This document shows, one piece after another, positions 1-11,650 of a DNA stretch of 64,000 bases (position 1 is its first letter; each line of letters begins with the position of its first letter). The notes below the pieces were generated by a model, which did no database searches, was not told the origin of the DNA, and saw nothing but the letters and a program-made list of their open reading frames with translations. The stretch is taken from assembly GCA_037951105.1 (NCBI GenBank), contig JBAMJV010002060.1:59289-123288 (forward strand), in the 5' to 3' direction. This DNA is from Echinarachnius parma. Its lineage: Eukaryota > Echinodermata > Echinoidea > Clypeasteroida > Echinarachniidae. Position numbers and translations under genes: made by a program.

Positions 1-1358
1 CTGTGTAGAAACCATGCAAAGAGGAGAGGAGCATGATTTGTTTAGCATAATAGCATGACCCATGTACTGAGCACAGTGTATTCATGTGCAAGTATAATCA
101 CACACAACTTGACACAAGACTACTTTTGCGTTTGTGTGCTGGTCATGCAATTAATTGGGTCAAGTGCCCATTTGAAGAAACTATTGTTGGACACATTCTT
201 GAAATTAAGAGCGATTAATCTACCACGCAAAAGGAGATACATGAATAGGCTGTTTACTTCAGCATTGGGGGGGGGGGGGGGGGTGGCTTCCTCAAGACTA
301 GGGTAGTTTCTTATGAATGGGATCATTATGTACAATTACCAGATGTCAGGAATAGTTAAACATTGGACAATTAAACATTTGGATAAACAAAATTCAAAGC
401 CTAATCTAGAGCCTACCATGAAAAGAGGAGCATAATTTAAAACTGTAGAAAGAATGTTGCAAAGAGGAGGGGAGAATGAATTTGTTAGTAGAGTGTATTC
501 ACGTGCAAGTATAATCACACAAAAGACTACTTTGGCCTTTGTGCAGATATATCTAGAGTGATTTTACACGCGTGATTACAATCACGAATATAATGTTTAC
601 AATCACTTTAATTGTGTTGCCTTGCTTTTACAAGACGAAAAAGACAGCGCAAACTGCAATTACAATCACGTTTCTGGAGAAGTACCTGTAATAATAAACT
701 AGTATGAAGTTGTATTTTAAGGATACTCAAACATACGTAAACATTATACAGTACTTAGAAACATTTTCTCATCTAACCTTTTCTCGCTTTTCGTTATATT
801 TTTACATATATTTGTTGACACACCATATAGTGTTGTTTCAAATTGACATCATATTAATAGATTCCTCATCCAATATAATTTCTAATAATGTTTTCACGCG
901 TTTGGATAAAGATACTTTGACATGGAGTACATTTTGTCATGATCTATTGTATTGTGCATACCTAAATATTGTACAAAAAGATGATTGCACAATATTACAT
1001 TATCATATATGAAACATAGCAAATTATATACCAAACAAAAGGTGCAATCACGCCCAATTGAATTATGCATACAACATTTCACTAGGTGGATAGGATTTTT
1101 CTCTAGTGGCGATTTTTTAATGGTACTTTTTTTGTCTCATTTTCGTCATATTTTAGCCCATTTTTTTGACACACCCTGTACAGTTGTTTTTAAAACAGCA
1201 CAAATGGAATCCTGGTACCATATCCTTTCCAAAAATGTATACCTTCATGGGTCTTGGATGTAAATTAATAACAATATTTTTACTTTAATACAATTTGTCA
1301 TGATCTCTTGAAAAACCCTCAATGTAACGCTTACTGGCCCAGTTCAAAACACATGGCC
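1..1358. mobile_element. Copy of ~1.36-kb TIR element (truncated by window start)
   Basis: The stretch around 685-1358 is nearly the same as 40722-41379, and parts of 1-540 (GAGGGGAGCATA motifs, the segment after 'catgtactg') match 40260-40490. It ends with GGCCCAGTTCAAAACACATG, which is the right terminal inverted repeat of the copy at 40022-41379. No transposase is visible, so it is read as a non-autonomous DNA element. The small open frame at 704-1012 is shared only because the repeat is shared. A G16 run lies near 268. Confidence 0.65.
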
Positions 1359-1663
1359 CATACTGGCTTCATTAATGTCGATTGATTTTTATATCAAAAT
1401 TTACAAGCGATTTTATGAAATATTAAAGAGATTTTCACTTATTTTGCTATAGCTGAACACAATCACTGATATTGATGAGTGATATAAAACAACTAACAAA
1501 TGTGCTTGATTGTGATAGGCAATCTATTACAAGAAGCCCATTCGTTAGTTGTATATTAACTACATGATTGAAAACATCGCCTTGCTAAAAGTATTGTTAA
1601 CTTGTTATAGCATTTACAGACAAGGTATTATAGAGTTTGGGAGTGGTGTAACAGTAGCCTTAC
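1359..1663. other. Unannotated flank downstream of gene A CUB3 exon
   Basis: Intron of gene A. No exon, repeat boundary or RNA gene was recognised here. The expected CUB4, stalk, transmembrane and tail exons of gene A are not in this stretch and would lie left of the window. Confidence 0.4.
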
Positions 1664-2026
1664 CCGTTAAAACCATTGAAGTCACTATGATCCGAAAATG
1701 AAGAAGTCTGGCACTATGTGGAAAATGAATCTTGATCCAGGCGGTGTTGCTCACAGATATTACATCACTGTGAATAATGCTCCCGCTAAATCTCGTTAGT
1801 CTGGTATCATGGTCCATGTCATGTCCATCGCCGATCTCCACGACCTCGTTGTGCTATTTGAAACAAAGATGTTTGAAGGAGAGACTGATTCTGTGGTCGA
1901 ACGACGTGTTGAAGATCATCGAAGTCCATTCTGAGATCGTCGTGCCAATATTTATCGTTGAATTATTGGACTCATCACTTTCGGTAGAAATAACCAGGCT
2001 GGATTTGTCGGGAACTGCGTAATAAT
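1664..2026 (-). pseudogene. Gene A, CUB3 exon with in-frame stop
   Basis: This is the third CUB-like exon of gene A. It has a GGCAG acceptor before 2026 and an ACGG|GTAAGG donor after 1664, giving 363 bp, phase 1-1, the same length as the CUB3 exons of genes B and C. The translation keeps the family landmarks: a FNTSFDHRISLSF strand, the single Cys in LCFK, EIGDG, then SDVISVSN and a final RLLHFRIIVTSM strand. The codon after CFK, where C and B have Asp, is TAG at 1854-1856. The exon is otherwise open and conserved. Either gene A is a recent pseudogene or the allele carries a nonsense change. The splice sites look intact, so decay is recent. Confidence 0.82.
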
Positions 2027-2556
2027 CTGCCAAACAGAACGATATAGGAAAATATCTATTGTAAAATCATTGTAGTATTGAGACCGGCAATTTGTTTCAT
2101 ATGCAGGTATGGGCAGGTTTTGGAACCAAATTCGTGTGCCTAATTGATACATTCCTACAATTCCTGTGTAATATTTCTTTCTTTGTATAGATCCAACTTC
2201 ATTCTTTTCCCTGTTTTTCCACCCCATTCATCATTTTAGACTAAGTATGATGCTTATAATGTGTTCAACCCAACAATGTACAATGAATGAAATAAATTAA
2301 TGAAGCCGTTCGTTTGGAGCTTTGAAAGACAGGATCTTTGATAATTGGCCACAATCCCCTTTCTAAAGCATATGTCCAACACGTTATCGTTATATATAAA
2401 TGGCGCCCTAGAAGTAAGAACGTACATTTTGTGCCTCTTTAAAAACTCAGAAAAATGTATTCAAATTTGGACAACAATATCAACAATTCGACGTTTGGCA
2501 TCAACAATATTATAAATAGTTATCTGTGAACTATCTGTGAACCTAATATCGACCAA
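2027..2556. other. Gene A intron between CUB2 and CUB3 (3' part)
   Basis: Low-complexity AT-rich intron sequence. Nothing coding or repetitive was recognised. Confidence 0.4.
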
Positions 2557-3535
2557 ATGGAACATCGAACACAGAAATTAAGGTCGTCTTCAAGGACTAC
2601 GGTTTCGAATCACAGTGCACATGTCCACGTACACAGTTCACGCCAACAGGCAGTGCTTTCAAAAGCCCGCCAAAATATTCCCCCACGGAGCCCCGCCAGC
2701 GCAACGGTACCGGTACCCTGCCGAGGGTCCCAAAGGCAGCCGTTTTTACACCTGCTGACCAATCTGACCATGACAAATTAGTTACTTTAGCCTCCACCAT
2801 CCCAGTGCAGGGCATTAACAGACGGAAGAAGCAGATGTTCCTCCCGACGATACGATGTGGCGAAGTACTTCCAAAAAGCAACGCAGAACTTCGAAGCGAT
2901 GATCCGTTCGACGATGGATACATTAATGGCAAAGCTGCAATAATTGAAATCCAACATGGCAACCTCTATTGAATTCGAGCGTAAGTGTATCAGCTATCTT
3001 CAAGAAAACAAGGATTGTATGGAAAAGAAAAATCACGACATGGAGAATGAGATAACCCCTCTCAAATTTGAGGTTGAAATGCATACCATTGCCGCAAATA
3101 AAAATAAAAGGTTCTTATTATGTAGAAATAGCAAAATATTGATGGGAATCCCGGAACCACAGGAAGGCCAGCGTGCGGATTGCATTCAGATTATCGTATA
3201 CATCCTCCAGTCCAAGTTTGGAATCCAGACCAAAGTCGAAAGAGCCCACATAGATGGAAGAAAGAATGATCAAGGTAAATCACGTCATATCCCTCAAATT
3301 CCTCTCATATGAAATAAGGTCGATATGATGCGCAACTACAGAAATATTCTTAAAGGCGAATGTTATTTCATCACCGATGATCTAACACCACTAGGCCTGA
3401 AAAAAACAACAACATAAATTATTGGTCATGCAAGTTCAAGAGCTGTACCAATCTGGGGTCAAGCTCAGATCTTATGCTGGGAAATGGCAACAACTTGTTG
3501 GTACCGTATACAAATATGACTGAGTTAATCTAGAG
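2557..3535 (+). mobile_element. Degraded non-LTR retrotransposon ORF1-like remnant
   Basis: Plus-strand frames read as one broken protein. A basic N-terminal part lies at 2557-2781, a frame at about 2944-3312 has a short coiled-coil-like segment followed by 'KILMGIPEPQEG', 'KVERAHIDGR' and 'KSRHIP', and a later shifted frame (about 3317-3535) reads 'VDMMRNYRNILKGECYF', 'DDLTPL' and 'VKLRSYAGKWQQL'. This order (coiled coil, a 'xxGIPE' box, an 'ERAHRxGR' box, then 'ILKGxxYF..DLTP') is the layout of L1-type ORF1 proteins (Transposase_22-like). Stops and at least two frame changes make it dead. It lies antisense in an intron of gene A. Confidence 0.7.
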
Positions 3536-4739
3536 ATGAAATGTATGATGATGCTTACCCTAACGACGGGTTAATGCATGATTAAACAAAACAAAATAAA
3601 AAAATCAACATAATTTGTTGTTCTATACGCTGTAACGTTTCGATTGTTTAATCTGTTTATCTTGCATGAAGCCAAAACTATTCACCACACCATTTATGGT
3701 TCAATGTTTGATTGATGATGAACTTTATATTGTTATACTCTTGTGGTCTAAACTTTAAAATAATTACATTTATTGTAATATAGATGACAAATATTAATTA
3801 CATTTGAAACAGCATTTACAGTTTGTTAGTACATTATTATGATATAATGTTTGCATGAGTATTAGATATATTTTGTATATTGTTACTCTCTATACGCCCA
3901 ATAATAAAGCATACTTTTTGAAAATATATCATTGTTAATTGGTAACCATTTGGGTAACCATGCGAGCATTTGTTTGAATTCAAACGTTGTTTATGATTTC
4001 ACCATGTCATGATATTATATTTTGGTACTGTATCTGAATCAAATAAATGGCAATATAAGGCCTTATAATTATGATAGAGAACTATTTTGTTTAATTGTTG
4101 ATTTGCAATACGATAGGCATATCGATGTAGATGTCACAATGTCACTATCATGTGAATATGATCAGTAACTATATCAAAGTGTATGATAATTTGAATTGTT
4201 AAAGAGTATTTAATGACACAATTATAGTACCATGTAATGGAATTGGTCCGTAAGATTATCTGACTATAATGGGATTACTCTTGATAAAGATAAGCTATGT
4301 AAACAAGGATTCCGTGATAAATTGTCATATTATATTCATCACGTTACTAAATATATTACTGGATTATTTTGTTTTACCTTATACACATTGATCATAATGC
4401 GTGTTTAATTTCGAACACATGACTTTTACAGTTTTATCTGATTTACCATTGTATACGTAAGCTATACATACAATACATTGATACCTATGCATATGCTACT
4501 TATCAAGTGTATGAATCTGTATATAGACACACCTTTCTAGTATCTATGAAATATTTGAACGTATCAAACTGCACATAGTTTGATATTGATTTGAATATAC
4601 ACTCGTAAATCAGGAAATTAATGTAAAATACACATAAATGGCATTTTTGATGTCAGTTTGTGACTAATAGGTTATGGTTAAACAACTCTAACAATGTTCT
4701 CATTTCCTTCCTGTGCATTACGCTTACACTGGTACTTAC
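3536..4739. other. AT-rich gene A intron
   Basis: Very AT-rich and without long open frames. It follows the LINE remnant, but no reverse transcriptase motif was seen. No other feature was recognised. Confidence 0.4.
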
Positions 4740-5135
4740 AAGTCATGTTCCAAGAGGTAGACCAATCATGAGGCCTGAAAGCACGCATCCGTATGTAAAA
4801 CCCTGCTCTTTCATCGCTCAGATCACTGCTGAAAATAATCTTGAATGACGACGCCTTCGGAGTAAGCTCAGCTTCCAAGCTGTCTGATTCGTGAACACCG
4901 CTGAACCTCTTCCACTTGTTACAGAAGTCAGCCCCGATGGAAAACTTGTCTACACCATCCCCAAAGAAGAGAACGTCATAACCAGATTCTGTGTCGAAGC
5001 GCTCTACATTGACCAGTACAGAGAGTCCGTCGGGAACTCGCATGTCCCATAGCTGGAAGGCATTGTTTGGATAATTGTTTGGATGATTTGGCGTATTAAT
5101 GGAGAAGTCATTGTCCTCCTCCAACAGTGTAGCAT
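4740..5135 (-). CDS. Gene A, CUB2 exon
   Basis: Second CUB domain exon of gene A, 396 bp, phase 1-1, open throughout. The acceptor TTTTTCAG lies before 5135 and the donor T|GTAAGTAC follows 4740. The domain runs from 'EEDNDFSINTPNHPNNYPNN' through 'LWDMRVPDGLSVLVNVERF', 'GYDVLFFGDGVDKF', 'FCNKWKRFSG' to 'SSFKIIFSSD' and 'GFYIRMRAF'. These match the CUB pattern of a P.YP..YP start, a W.I..P.G strand, a YD..F.DG loop and an SD...GF end. Most canonical CUB cysteines are missing. It is probably an extracellular ligand-binding module. It is intact although CUB3 of the same gene has a stop. Confidence 0.85.
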
Positions 5136-5203
5136 CTGAAAAATAAATTTAGAATATTTCCTTTGATATACCGTCCTACACATTACGGAAATGGGCATTC
5201 ATC

Positions 5204-5938
5204 TTAACCCTAGTAAGGCCGGGGGGGGGGGGGGGGGCATCATGCCCCCCCCCCCCCCCTCCCTCCGGAATTTTCCCGATTGCTCGGAAACGCGTAAGGA
5301 TGACGCCCCGCCGCTTGGTGAATTTTTTCTTTCGAGTTTTGCGCATCTTTTTCGAAAATCGGACCTTTCGTTACGAAGTCACGTGACCTTTTGTCACTGC
5401 ATGTCAGCCCGAAAATCGCTACTTTTTGTGATTTGTGTACAAAATATATGGAAATATCAGTTTTCATAAAAAGAGATATATCATTGGTTAATTGGTCGTT
5501 TACCTTTAAGGTATTTGTTTTGGGGGTCAAAATAGTTGAATTAAAGTTAAAAATAAAATAAAACAACACAAACAATAAAATACATAAAATAGACAAACAA
5601 AGAAATACATAAGAAATTATCAAAACAATATAAAACATAAGGAATAACCTGGCTTTTCCAAATTTTGTTGTTGTATTATTATTCAAAATGGTCTAAGGAA
5701 TATATGTAGTCAAAACCAATGTTTAATTATGAAGAATATATGATTTATGGGTGAAAATATGAATGTTATGACCTTCTTTGCATAAATTACCATAAATTTG
5801 CAAATTTATGAATTTTTCAAAAAATTTAAATTACCATAGGATTCTATACAATTCACTTGACATGCGGGCAAATTTCGCGGCGATCGGCCGCTTTGCGGCC
5901 GAGAAAGACATCAAAAAGCCCGGCCTTTTTAGGGTTAA
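5204..5938. mobile_element. TIR element with G-run/C-run hairpin
   Basis: The left end TTAACCCTAGTAAGGCCGGG and the right end (reverse complement TTAACCCTAAAAAGGCCGGG) form terminal inverted repeats about 735 bp apart. Just inside the left end a run of about 17 G, the short loop 'catcat' and a run of about 15 C form a perfect hairpin (5221-5259). No protein-coding capacity; the 148-aa frame inside is chance. Read as a MITE-like element in a gene A intron. Confidence 0.65.
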
Positions 5939-6590
5939 AGTGGCCTTGCAAATCAAATGCATGTTGGCTTCTGTCTGTCTGACATCATATATGTAATATG
6001 TTTGACCTAAATATGTTTCATTTATTTGTACCAATTATTTTGTTATTTTTATTTTGGTGAGCCCCACCACTGAACAAGCTTTAAAGAGTTACATTTTAGT
6101 TGTGACCTCATCTGTAAATCCCCAATCAGTTACTAACAACACGATTAATGAACCGAGGAATTCACCTTTGCCCAAGCTGAGCACCTGCTAACAATAACAA
6201 AAAAATGTTTGAATACACTACCAACTCACACGCTTTCAATTTCAATAGCAGTTGCTATGTAAGAAACGCGCAACCTTCGTTAGGACTAAATGCACTGAAT
6301 AAGCTATTGTATGAAAACATGCAGTGCATGCTGTTGTGAGCATGTTCTTTTTGTACTCTTGTCTTTTGTTCATCTCATTATAGCTGACCAGTGATTGACA
6401 GATGATATAATAACCAGAATTTCACACTTTATCGTTTTTTTAAGAGGTGGGGCTTATCAAAATGAACCAACAAATAGTTGCTAAAATGTTTAAGACTATA
6501 CACAACACATTTAGCCCAAACAGTTTACAAATACTTGATGCGTACATTAATACAAATGAACATAATTCAACATGCATTTGGTTTGCACGG
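5939..6590. other. Gene A intron, no recognised feature
   Basis: Intron sequence without a convincing exon. Small open frames near 6440-6680 partly overlap the foldback element that follows and look like chance. Confidence 0.4.
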
Positions 6591-7108
6591 CTGCTAAACT
6601 CCTTACCAAAAGTTTGGATAGTTTTTCGAGCCACCTATTTCTCATTTATTTTTGATAGTATGTATAATTTCATGCATTAGTGTATTAGCTAATGTCTTCC
6701 TTTTTCAAATGACAACAATTATGTAACAATCGCTTGCTTCATGGCTGAGTACATCCCTTTTGTTTACGGGTGGTTCTCAAACAGAATGTGCCAAAATTTG
6801 CCATTACTCTAATACAGTATACAAATTGATTTATTAAACAAATCATTCATTGATTTATCCTATAGCAACATATTCAATAGGATTAAGCACATATTCTGGT
6901 CAATTCGGTACATTCTGCTTGAGACCCACCCGAAATCAAAGGGGATGTACTCAGCCATGAAGCAAGCGATTGTTACAAAATTGGTGTCATTTTAGAGAGG
7001 AAGACATTAGCTAATCCTCTGATGCATGAAATGATACATACAGTTAAACAATAAATGAGAAATATGTGGCTCAAAAAACTTTCCAAACTTTTTGTGAGGA
7101 GTTTATAG
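6591..7108. repeat. Foldback (long inverted repeat) element
   Basis: The left arm from 6591 ('ctgctaaactccttacc', then 'gagccacctatttctc', 'agctaatgtcttcctt', 'caatcgcttgcttcatggct') is repeated inverted down to about 7108 ('agccatgaagcaagcgattg', 'aggaagacattagct', 'atgtggctcaaaaaactt'). The arms are about 240-250 bp with a centre near 6850. Read as a foldback MITE with no coding content. Confidence 0.7.
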
Positions 7109-7256
7109 GACTTCAAGTGTCAAATATACCTCTAATTACCAAATACAGTATGCATTTTCATTAAAGGGGTGGTCACATATACGTTAATGGACGTAGGGAT
7201 CCGTAGGGTAGATTACCGTGGGTCAGGCATGGTGTAAGTACGTTAAACTATGTTAA

Positions 7257-8064
7257 GGGCCGGTCACATTTACGGTAGTGGACGTAGTTAAACGTAGTGG
7301 AGGCTAACCTAGTTGAACGTAGTTGAAGGTAGTTGAACGTACCGGCATCCGTACCGTACCCTAGTTGTCCGTGATGCTAACTTGGTATTAACTCGGGGGA
7401 GCCGTGATCTTCGATTTAATTTTTGAACATATTCAAAAGAGCGGTACGTTAAAAGCATCCGTAATGCTAACGTACTAAACCGAAGTCCAACGTAGTCTAA
7501 CGTAGTCTAACGAAGTCTAACGTAGTCTAACGTACTTCGTTACGTACTCAAACGTACCCTAGCGTACTCTAACGTACTTTACCGTGCACAAAACCAGCAT
7601 CAGCACTCTTGGTCCAGACATGTTTGAGCAGAAAAATTAGACAACTTTCACAGAACTGCTCTGTTTGAAAAACAAGCGCAAAATAACCGTATAACACCGC
7701 GGGCTGGCTGCATACTCCGTGCAGAGTTGCTAAATATACCGTAGTGACGTTCTTTAGCGTAGTCTAGCTTAGTATAGCGTAGTGGCTTCCGTAGTCTACC
7801 GTACTCACGCGTAGTAAGACGTACCACTCCGTACCTGTCCTTGAGTGAGCTCCACCCGCATTACCGAAGTCCAGCGTAGTCTAGCGTAGCTTATCGTACT
7901 TGAACGTACTTATCTGTACTCTTCTGTGTCTCATCACCGTAGATTAACGTAGTTCAACGTAGTGTAGCCTAGTTTAACGTACTTACACCACGTCTGACCC
8001 ACGTTAAATTACCCTACGGATCACTACGGATCACTACGTCCACTACCGTAAAAGTGACCGGCCC
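7257..8064. mobile_element. GGGCCGGTCAC TIR element, copy 1 (nested)
   Basis: Begins GGGCCGGTCACATTTACGGT and ends with the complementary ACCGTAAAAGTGACCGGCCC, 808 bp. The interior is composed of CGTAGTCTAACGTAG-like words. It sits inside the larger related element. Confidence 0.7.
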
Positions 8065-8085
8065 TTTAAACTCCATTGAACTACG

Positions 8086-8627
8086 TTAAAGGGGTAGTTT
8101 AGTTTTGGTAAGACTCAACTTTAGTAACCAAACATGAACATTAACATTATAAAACCAATAGTTTTAACTCCACCATGCTCGAAAGGTATACAAAATTACA
8201 AACGACTAAGAACAAGCCCGTTATCATTAAAAAAGAGCCATTGAAACTCAAGAGGGCGCTCTCTAAAAGTGCATTGGTTTCAACCATTTTTCATACAAAA
8301 TTATGCATGTGATGTTTTATTGAAATAATGATTAAATAGAGAGATCATCAACAACTATTTAAAAACGCTTTTGAAATTTTCTGAAAAAGTGCAAGCATTT
8401 TTTTATTTTTTTGAAAAATTCATCTAATTATTTGGGCCACAAATAATTATTAGTTCAGATATATTTATTGATATTTTAGCCATTTCTGGGCCGATTTTGA
8501 CCAAATAAAGTTTATTCTGCCATTAAAATTGCATGTTCTCGCAAATTCGACACTCAGTTTTTCATTACCTCACAAAAAAATTGTGATGTGCAGCGCCCTC
8601 TATACCAAAACTAAACTACCCCTTTAA
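8086..8627. mobile_element. TTAA-flanked MITE family 1, copy
   Basis: TTAAAGGGGTAGTTTAGTTT at the left and the inverted AAACTAAACTACCCCTTTAA at the right, 542 bp, with TTAA at both outer edges. 'cagcgccctctataccaaaac' lies just inside the right end. The copy at 53436-53967 is closely similar. TTAA target use is typical of piggyBac- or Kolobok-type elements, but no transposase is present to decide. Confidence 0.78.
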
Positions 8628-9549
8628 AAGGGACCACCACTAACATTTAATGTTTTGGTACCATGTTGTGATATAAAATAGATACCCAACATTTTGCAAA
8701 GGGTTGTGTAATTCATAAACAATGCATTTAACTACCACCACCGAACCAGTATTATTTCCTGGTTCCGTACGCGCCAAACATTTGCGAGTGTTTGGAGACA
8801 ATAGAATCCCGGAAGATTCGTTCGCTCTGGAGCAAGGTAGTCTTCGTACACGCAGACCCATAAACGCATGCTCTAGTCAGAATGGTGATGCGTTTTCCAA
8901 TTATATATTTTTTTCTGGAATTTTTTGTTCGAAACTTGTTGATGGAATGGACTACTAGATATTTAATTCTTTCATCCTTTCATTCATAAGAATATTATTT
9001 TTGGGTAGTGGTACCCTTTAAGGTACGGCCGAATTTGGGTGATGATGCGCAGAAGGGTACGGATAAGTACGTTCAAGTACGATAAAGTACGCTGATTCGG
9101 GTTCAGATCGCTCACCTACAGGTACGTCTGACTACGCTTGAGTACGGCAGACTACGCTAAAAAATGTCCAAATACGGTATATTTAGCAACTCCGCACGGA
9201 GTATTAAAGCTAGCCCGCGGCGTGGTACGTCCTTTGTGCGTTTGATTTTTCAAACTGTTACGTACCGTATAACGTAGCTATTAACGTAGTTGGACGTTCT
9301 GTAACTTAGCCTACCGTGATGGGGACGCGTATACTGACAACTGCAGTACAACGAACGTAGCATGATATAGCATGGCGTAGCATGACGTAGCACAGTCCCT
9401 ACTTGAACGTACTTACCTCTTCCAGGCCTTAAAAAAACTGGTCAGGGTAAAGTACGTTAGAGAACGTTTGAGTACGTTAAGAGGTACGTTAGACTACGTT
9501 AGACTTCACTTCAGTACGTCAGCATCACGAATGCAAGTTTGAGTCTAAT
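8628..9549. repeat. Remaining part of outer CGTAG-rich element
   Basis: After the TTAA element, about 370 bp of mostly unrelated sequence (8628-9010) precedes more GTACG/CTACG-rich sequence up to the second nested copy. No gene was recognised. Confidence 0.45.
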
Positions 9550-10359
9550 GGGCCGGTCATACTTACGGTAGGGGACGTAGTGATCCGTAGGGTAATTTAA
9601 TGTGGGTCAGACGTGGTGTAAGTACGTTAATATAGGTTAAACTAAGTTGAACAACGTGGAACTACGTTGAATAAGGTTAAGGTACGGTGGTTGGCCACGG
9701 AAGGGTACGGATAAGTACCGTTAAGTACATTAAACTACGCTATACTACGCTCTTGAGGGTACAGCTTGCTCACGGACAGGTACGGAGTGGTACGTCTGAC
9801 TACGCTTGAGTACGAGAGACTGCGGTAGCCACTACGCTGGACTACGCTAAAGAACGTCAAACTACGGTAAATAGCAACCCTGCACGGATATTTAACAGCC
9901 AGCCGGTGGTGTGGTACGGCCATTGTGCGCTTGTTTTTCAAAAGATAGCAGTTCTGTGAAATTTGTCTATTTTCTTACTCAAACATGTCTGGATCAAGAC
10001 TGTCGATGCTGATTTTGTACACGGTAAAGTACGTTAGATTACGCTAGAGTACAGTAAAGTACGTAACGAAGTACGTTAGACTACGCTAGACTTCGTTAGA
10101 CTACGTTAGACTACGTTAAACTTCGGTTTAGTACGTTATTACTACGGATGCCTTTAACGTACTGCTCTTTTGAACATGTTCAAACATTAAATCGAAGATC
10201 ACGGCTCTCCCGAGTTAATACCAAGTTAGCATCACGGACAACTACGGTACGATACGGATGTTAGTACGTTCAACTACCTTCAACTTCGTTCAATTACGAT
10301 CAACAACGTTAGCCACCACTACGTTCAACTACGTCCACTACCGCAAGTATGACTGGCCC
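9550..10359. mobile_element. GGGCCGGTCAT TIR element, copy 2 (nested)
   Basis: Begins GGGCCGGTCATACTTACGGT and ends GCAAGTATGACTGGCCC, 810 bp, almost the same length as the copy at 7257-8064. The interior has the same CGTTAGACTACG-like word composition in inverted orientation. Confidence 0.7.
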
Positions 10360-10729
10360 TTAACGTACCGCTGTTTTGAACATGTCCAAAAATATAATCC
10401 AAGATCTTGGCACCCCAATGTTCATACCAAGTTAGCATCACGGACAGCTACAGTACGGTACGGATGCCGGTTCGTTCAACTATCAATTACGTTAAACTAC
10501 GTTCGACTACGTTAGCCTCCACTAAGTTCAACTACGTCCATTAACGTATATGTGACCACCTATAGCGGTAGAGTATATTGAAACAAAAACGAAATGTATT
10601 ACAGTTTCAGTCTAAATTCTATTGAAAAAAAGCATGTTCTGTTAACTCGTGTTCGGACAGTGAATAAAGAACTGTACCTTGGATAGTTTTTGTAAGTTGT
10701 ATCACAGAACGTACAAACACAAAATACAA

Positions 10730-11240
10730 CGATACGTTAAGGAGTTTTGGTTTGAGGGCGCTTCAAGAAATAATTAATTTGCAAGGTAATGACAAACTAA
10801 GTGCAATATTTGTTATACCACGTGATTTTGTAGACTAAGCAAACTTTATTCGATCAAAATCGGTTCATAAAGAGCTGAAATATCAATAAATATCAGTATT
10901 TGATTGGAATAAATGTGGGGCCCATATTTATTTCATAATAATTAAAGAAAATTTATTTGCCTTCAACTGCCTTATATTTTTCAAAAATATACAAAAGATG
11001 TTTTTGAATAGTTGTTGATGATCTGTCTATTGAATACTTATTTGAAGAAAAAAAAACATACACATTTTTTAATAAGACATGGCTAAAACCAATATTTGTA
11101 GAGAACGCTCTCTTGTGTATTTTGTTTTTTCATGTTAAATGTCAACAGCCTTACTTAGCCATGTGTAAGTTTATCTACCTTTCGGGCATGGTGGAGTAAA
11201 CACTATTAGTTTGTAGTGATATGGTGTAAGTTTTAGTTAC
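10730..11240. mobile_element. Diverged MITE family 1 copy
   Basis: Starts 'gttaaggagttttggtttgagggcgc' and contains the family words 'caaaatcggttcataaagagctgaaatatc', 'gaatagttgttgatgatctg' and 'ctttcgggcatggtggagt'. Both ends are eroded. Non-coding, in a gene A intron. Confidence 0.6.
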
Positions 11241-11584
11241 TTAAATTCAGTTCGATGAAGTGACAAGAAACTATAACACAACATAAGTATAATCTGACAT
11301 AAATACAATTATTATTACACAGGAGACGGATATAGACGGGCAGCCCAGAGCAGTAAGGTGCATTGAAAAGGGTACCGATAGCTCAACACATACATATATT
11401 TATACTAACCTTATATGCTTCATATAAATATGTTACGAACTATAAAAAACAATGAAATAAATGGAATAAGATAATGTTAGCCAAGTTATAATGATTACGA
11501 ACATGAAAGTGTGTATGAAGATGCAACCGGTTGGGTAGCAAAAATATTTTATACCAAATATCGTATAGCAATAAATTGACATAC

Positions 11585-11650
11585 CTGCCACAGAAGTTGA
11601 GGTGATATCGACTACGAAATCTAAATAAGATCGTAGCAATACCAATATTC
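11585..11650 (-). CDS. Gene A, short CUB1 C-terminal segment
   Basis: The minus strand reads 'GRILVLLRSYLDFVVDITS' and then 'TSVA' up to a GGCAG|GTATGT donor at 11585, phase 1. It is conserved in position and sequence in genes B and C and aligns with the last beta strand of the CUB3 domain ('RLLxVRMIVTSM'). A TTTAG acceptor at 11621 would leave only 36 bp (12 codons). The upstream boundary is uncertain because no AG precedes the longer conserved segment. The true exon may be the 36-bp microexon. Confidence 0.45.

Larger units (their letters stand above)
7168..10560. mobile_element. Outer element of nested GGTCAC/CGTAG TIR family
   Basis: Terminal inverted repeats GGTGGTCACATATACGTTAA at 7168 and its complement ending at 10560 bound about 3.4 kb. 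The sequence between is dense in GTACGTTA, CTACGTT and GTAGTTGAACGTAG words on both strands, giving a quasi-palindromic composition. Two 808-810-bp relatives and a TTAA-family element are nested inside. No open reading frame of transposase size is present, so it is non-autonomous. It lies in the gene A intron that also carries such elements in gene B (30844-32730). Confidence 0.65.

Noticed and set aside
704-1012. 102-aa frame with a near copy at 40834-41019
   Set aside because: Shared because the whole 1.36-kb TIR element is shared; the frame is cut in the second copy.
5240-5686. 148-aa minus-strand frame with a hydrophobic stretch
   Set aside because: Lies within the G/C-hairpin MITE, low complexity, no homologous frame elsewhere.
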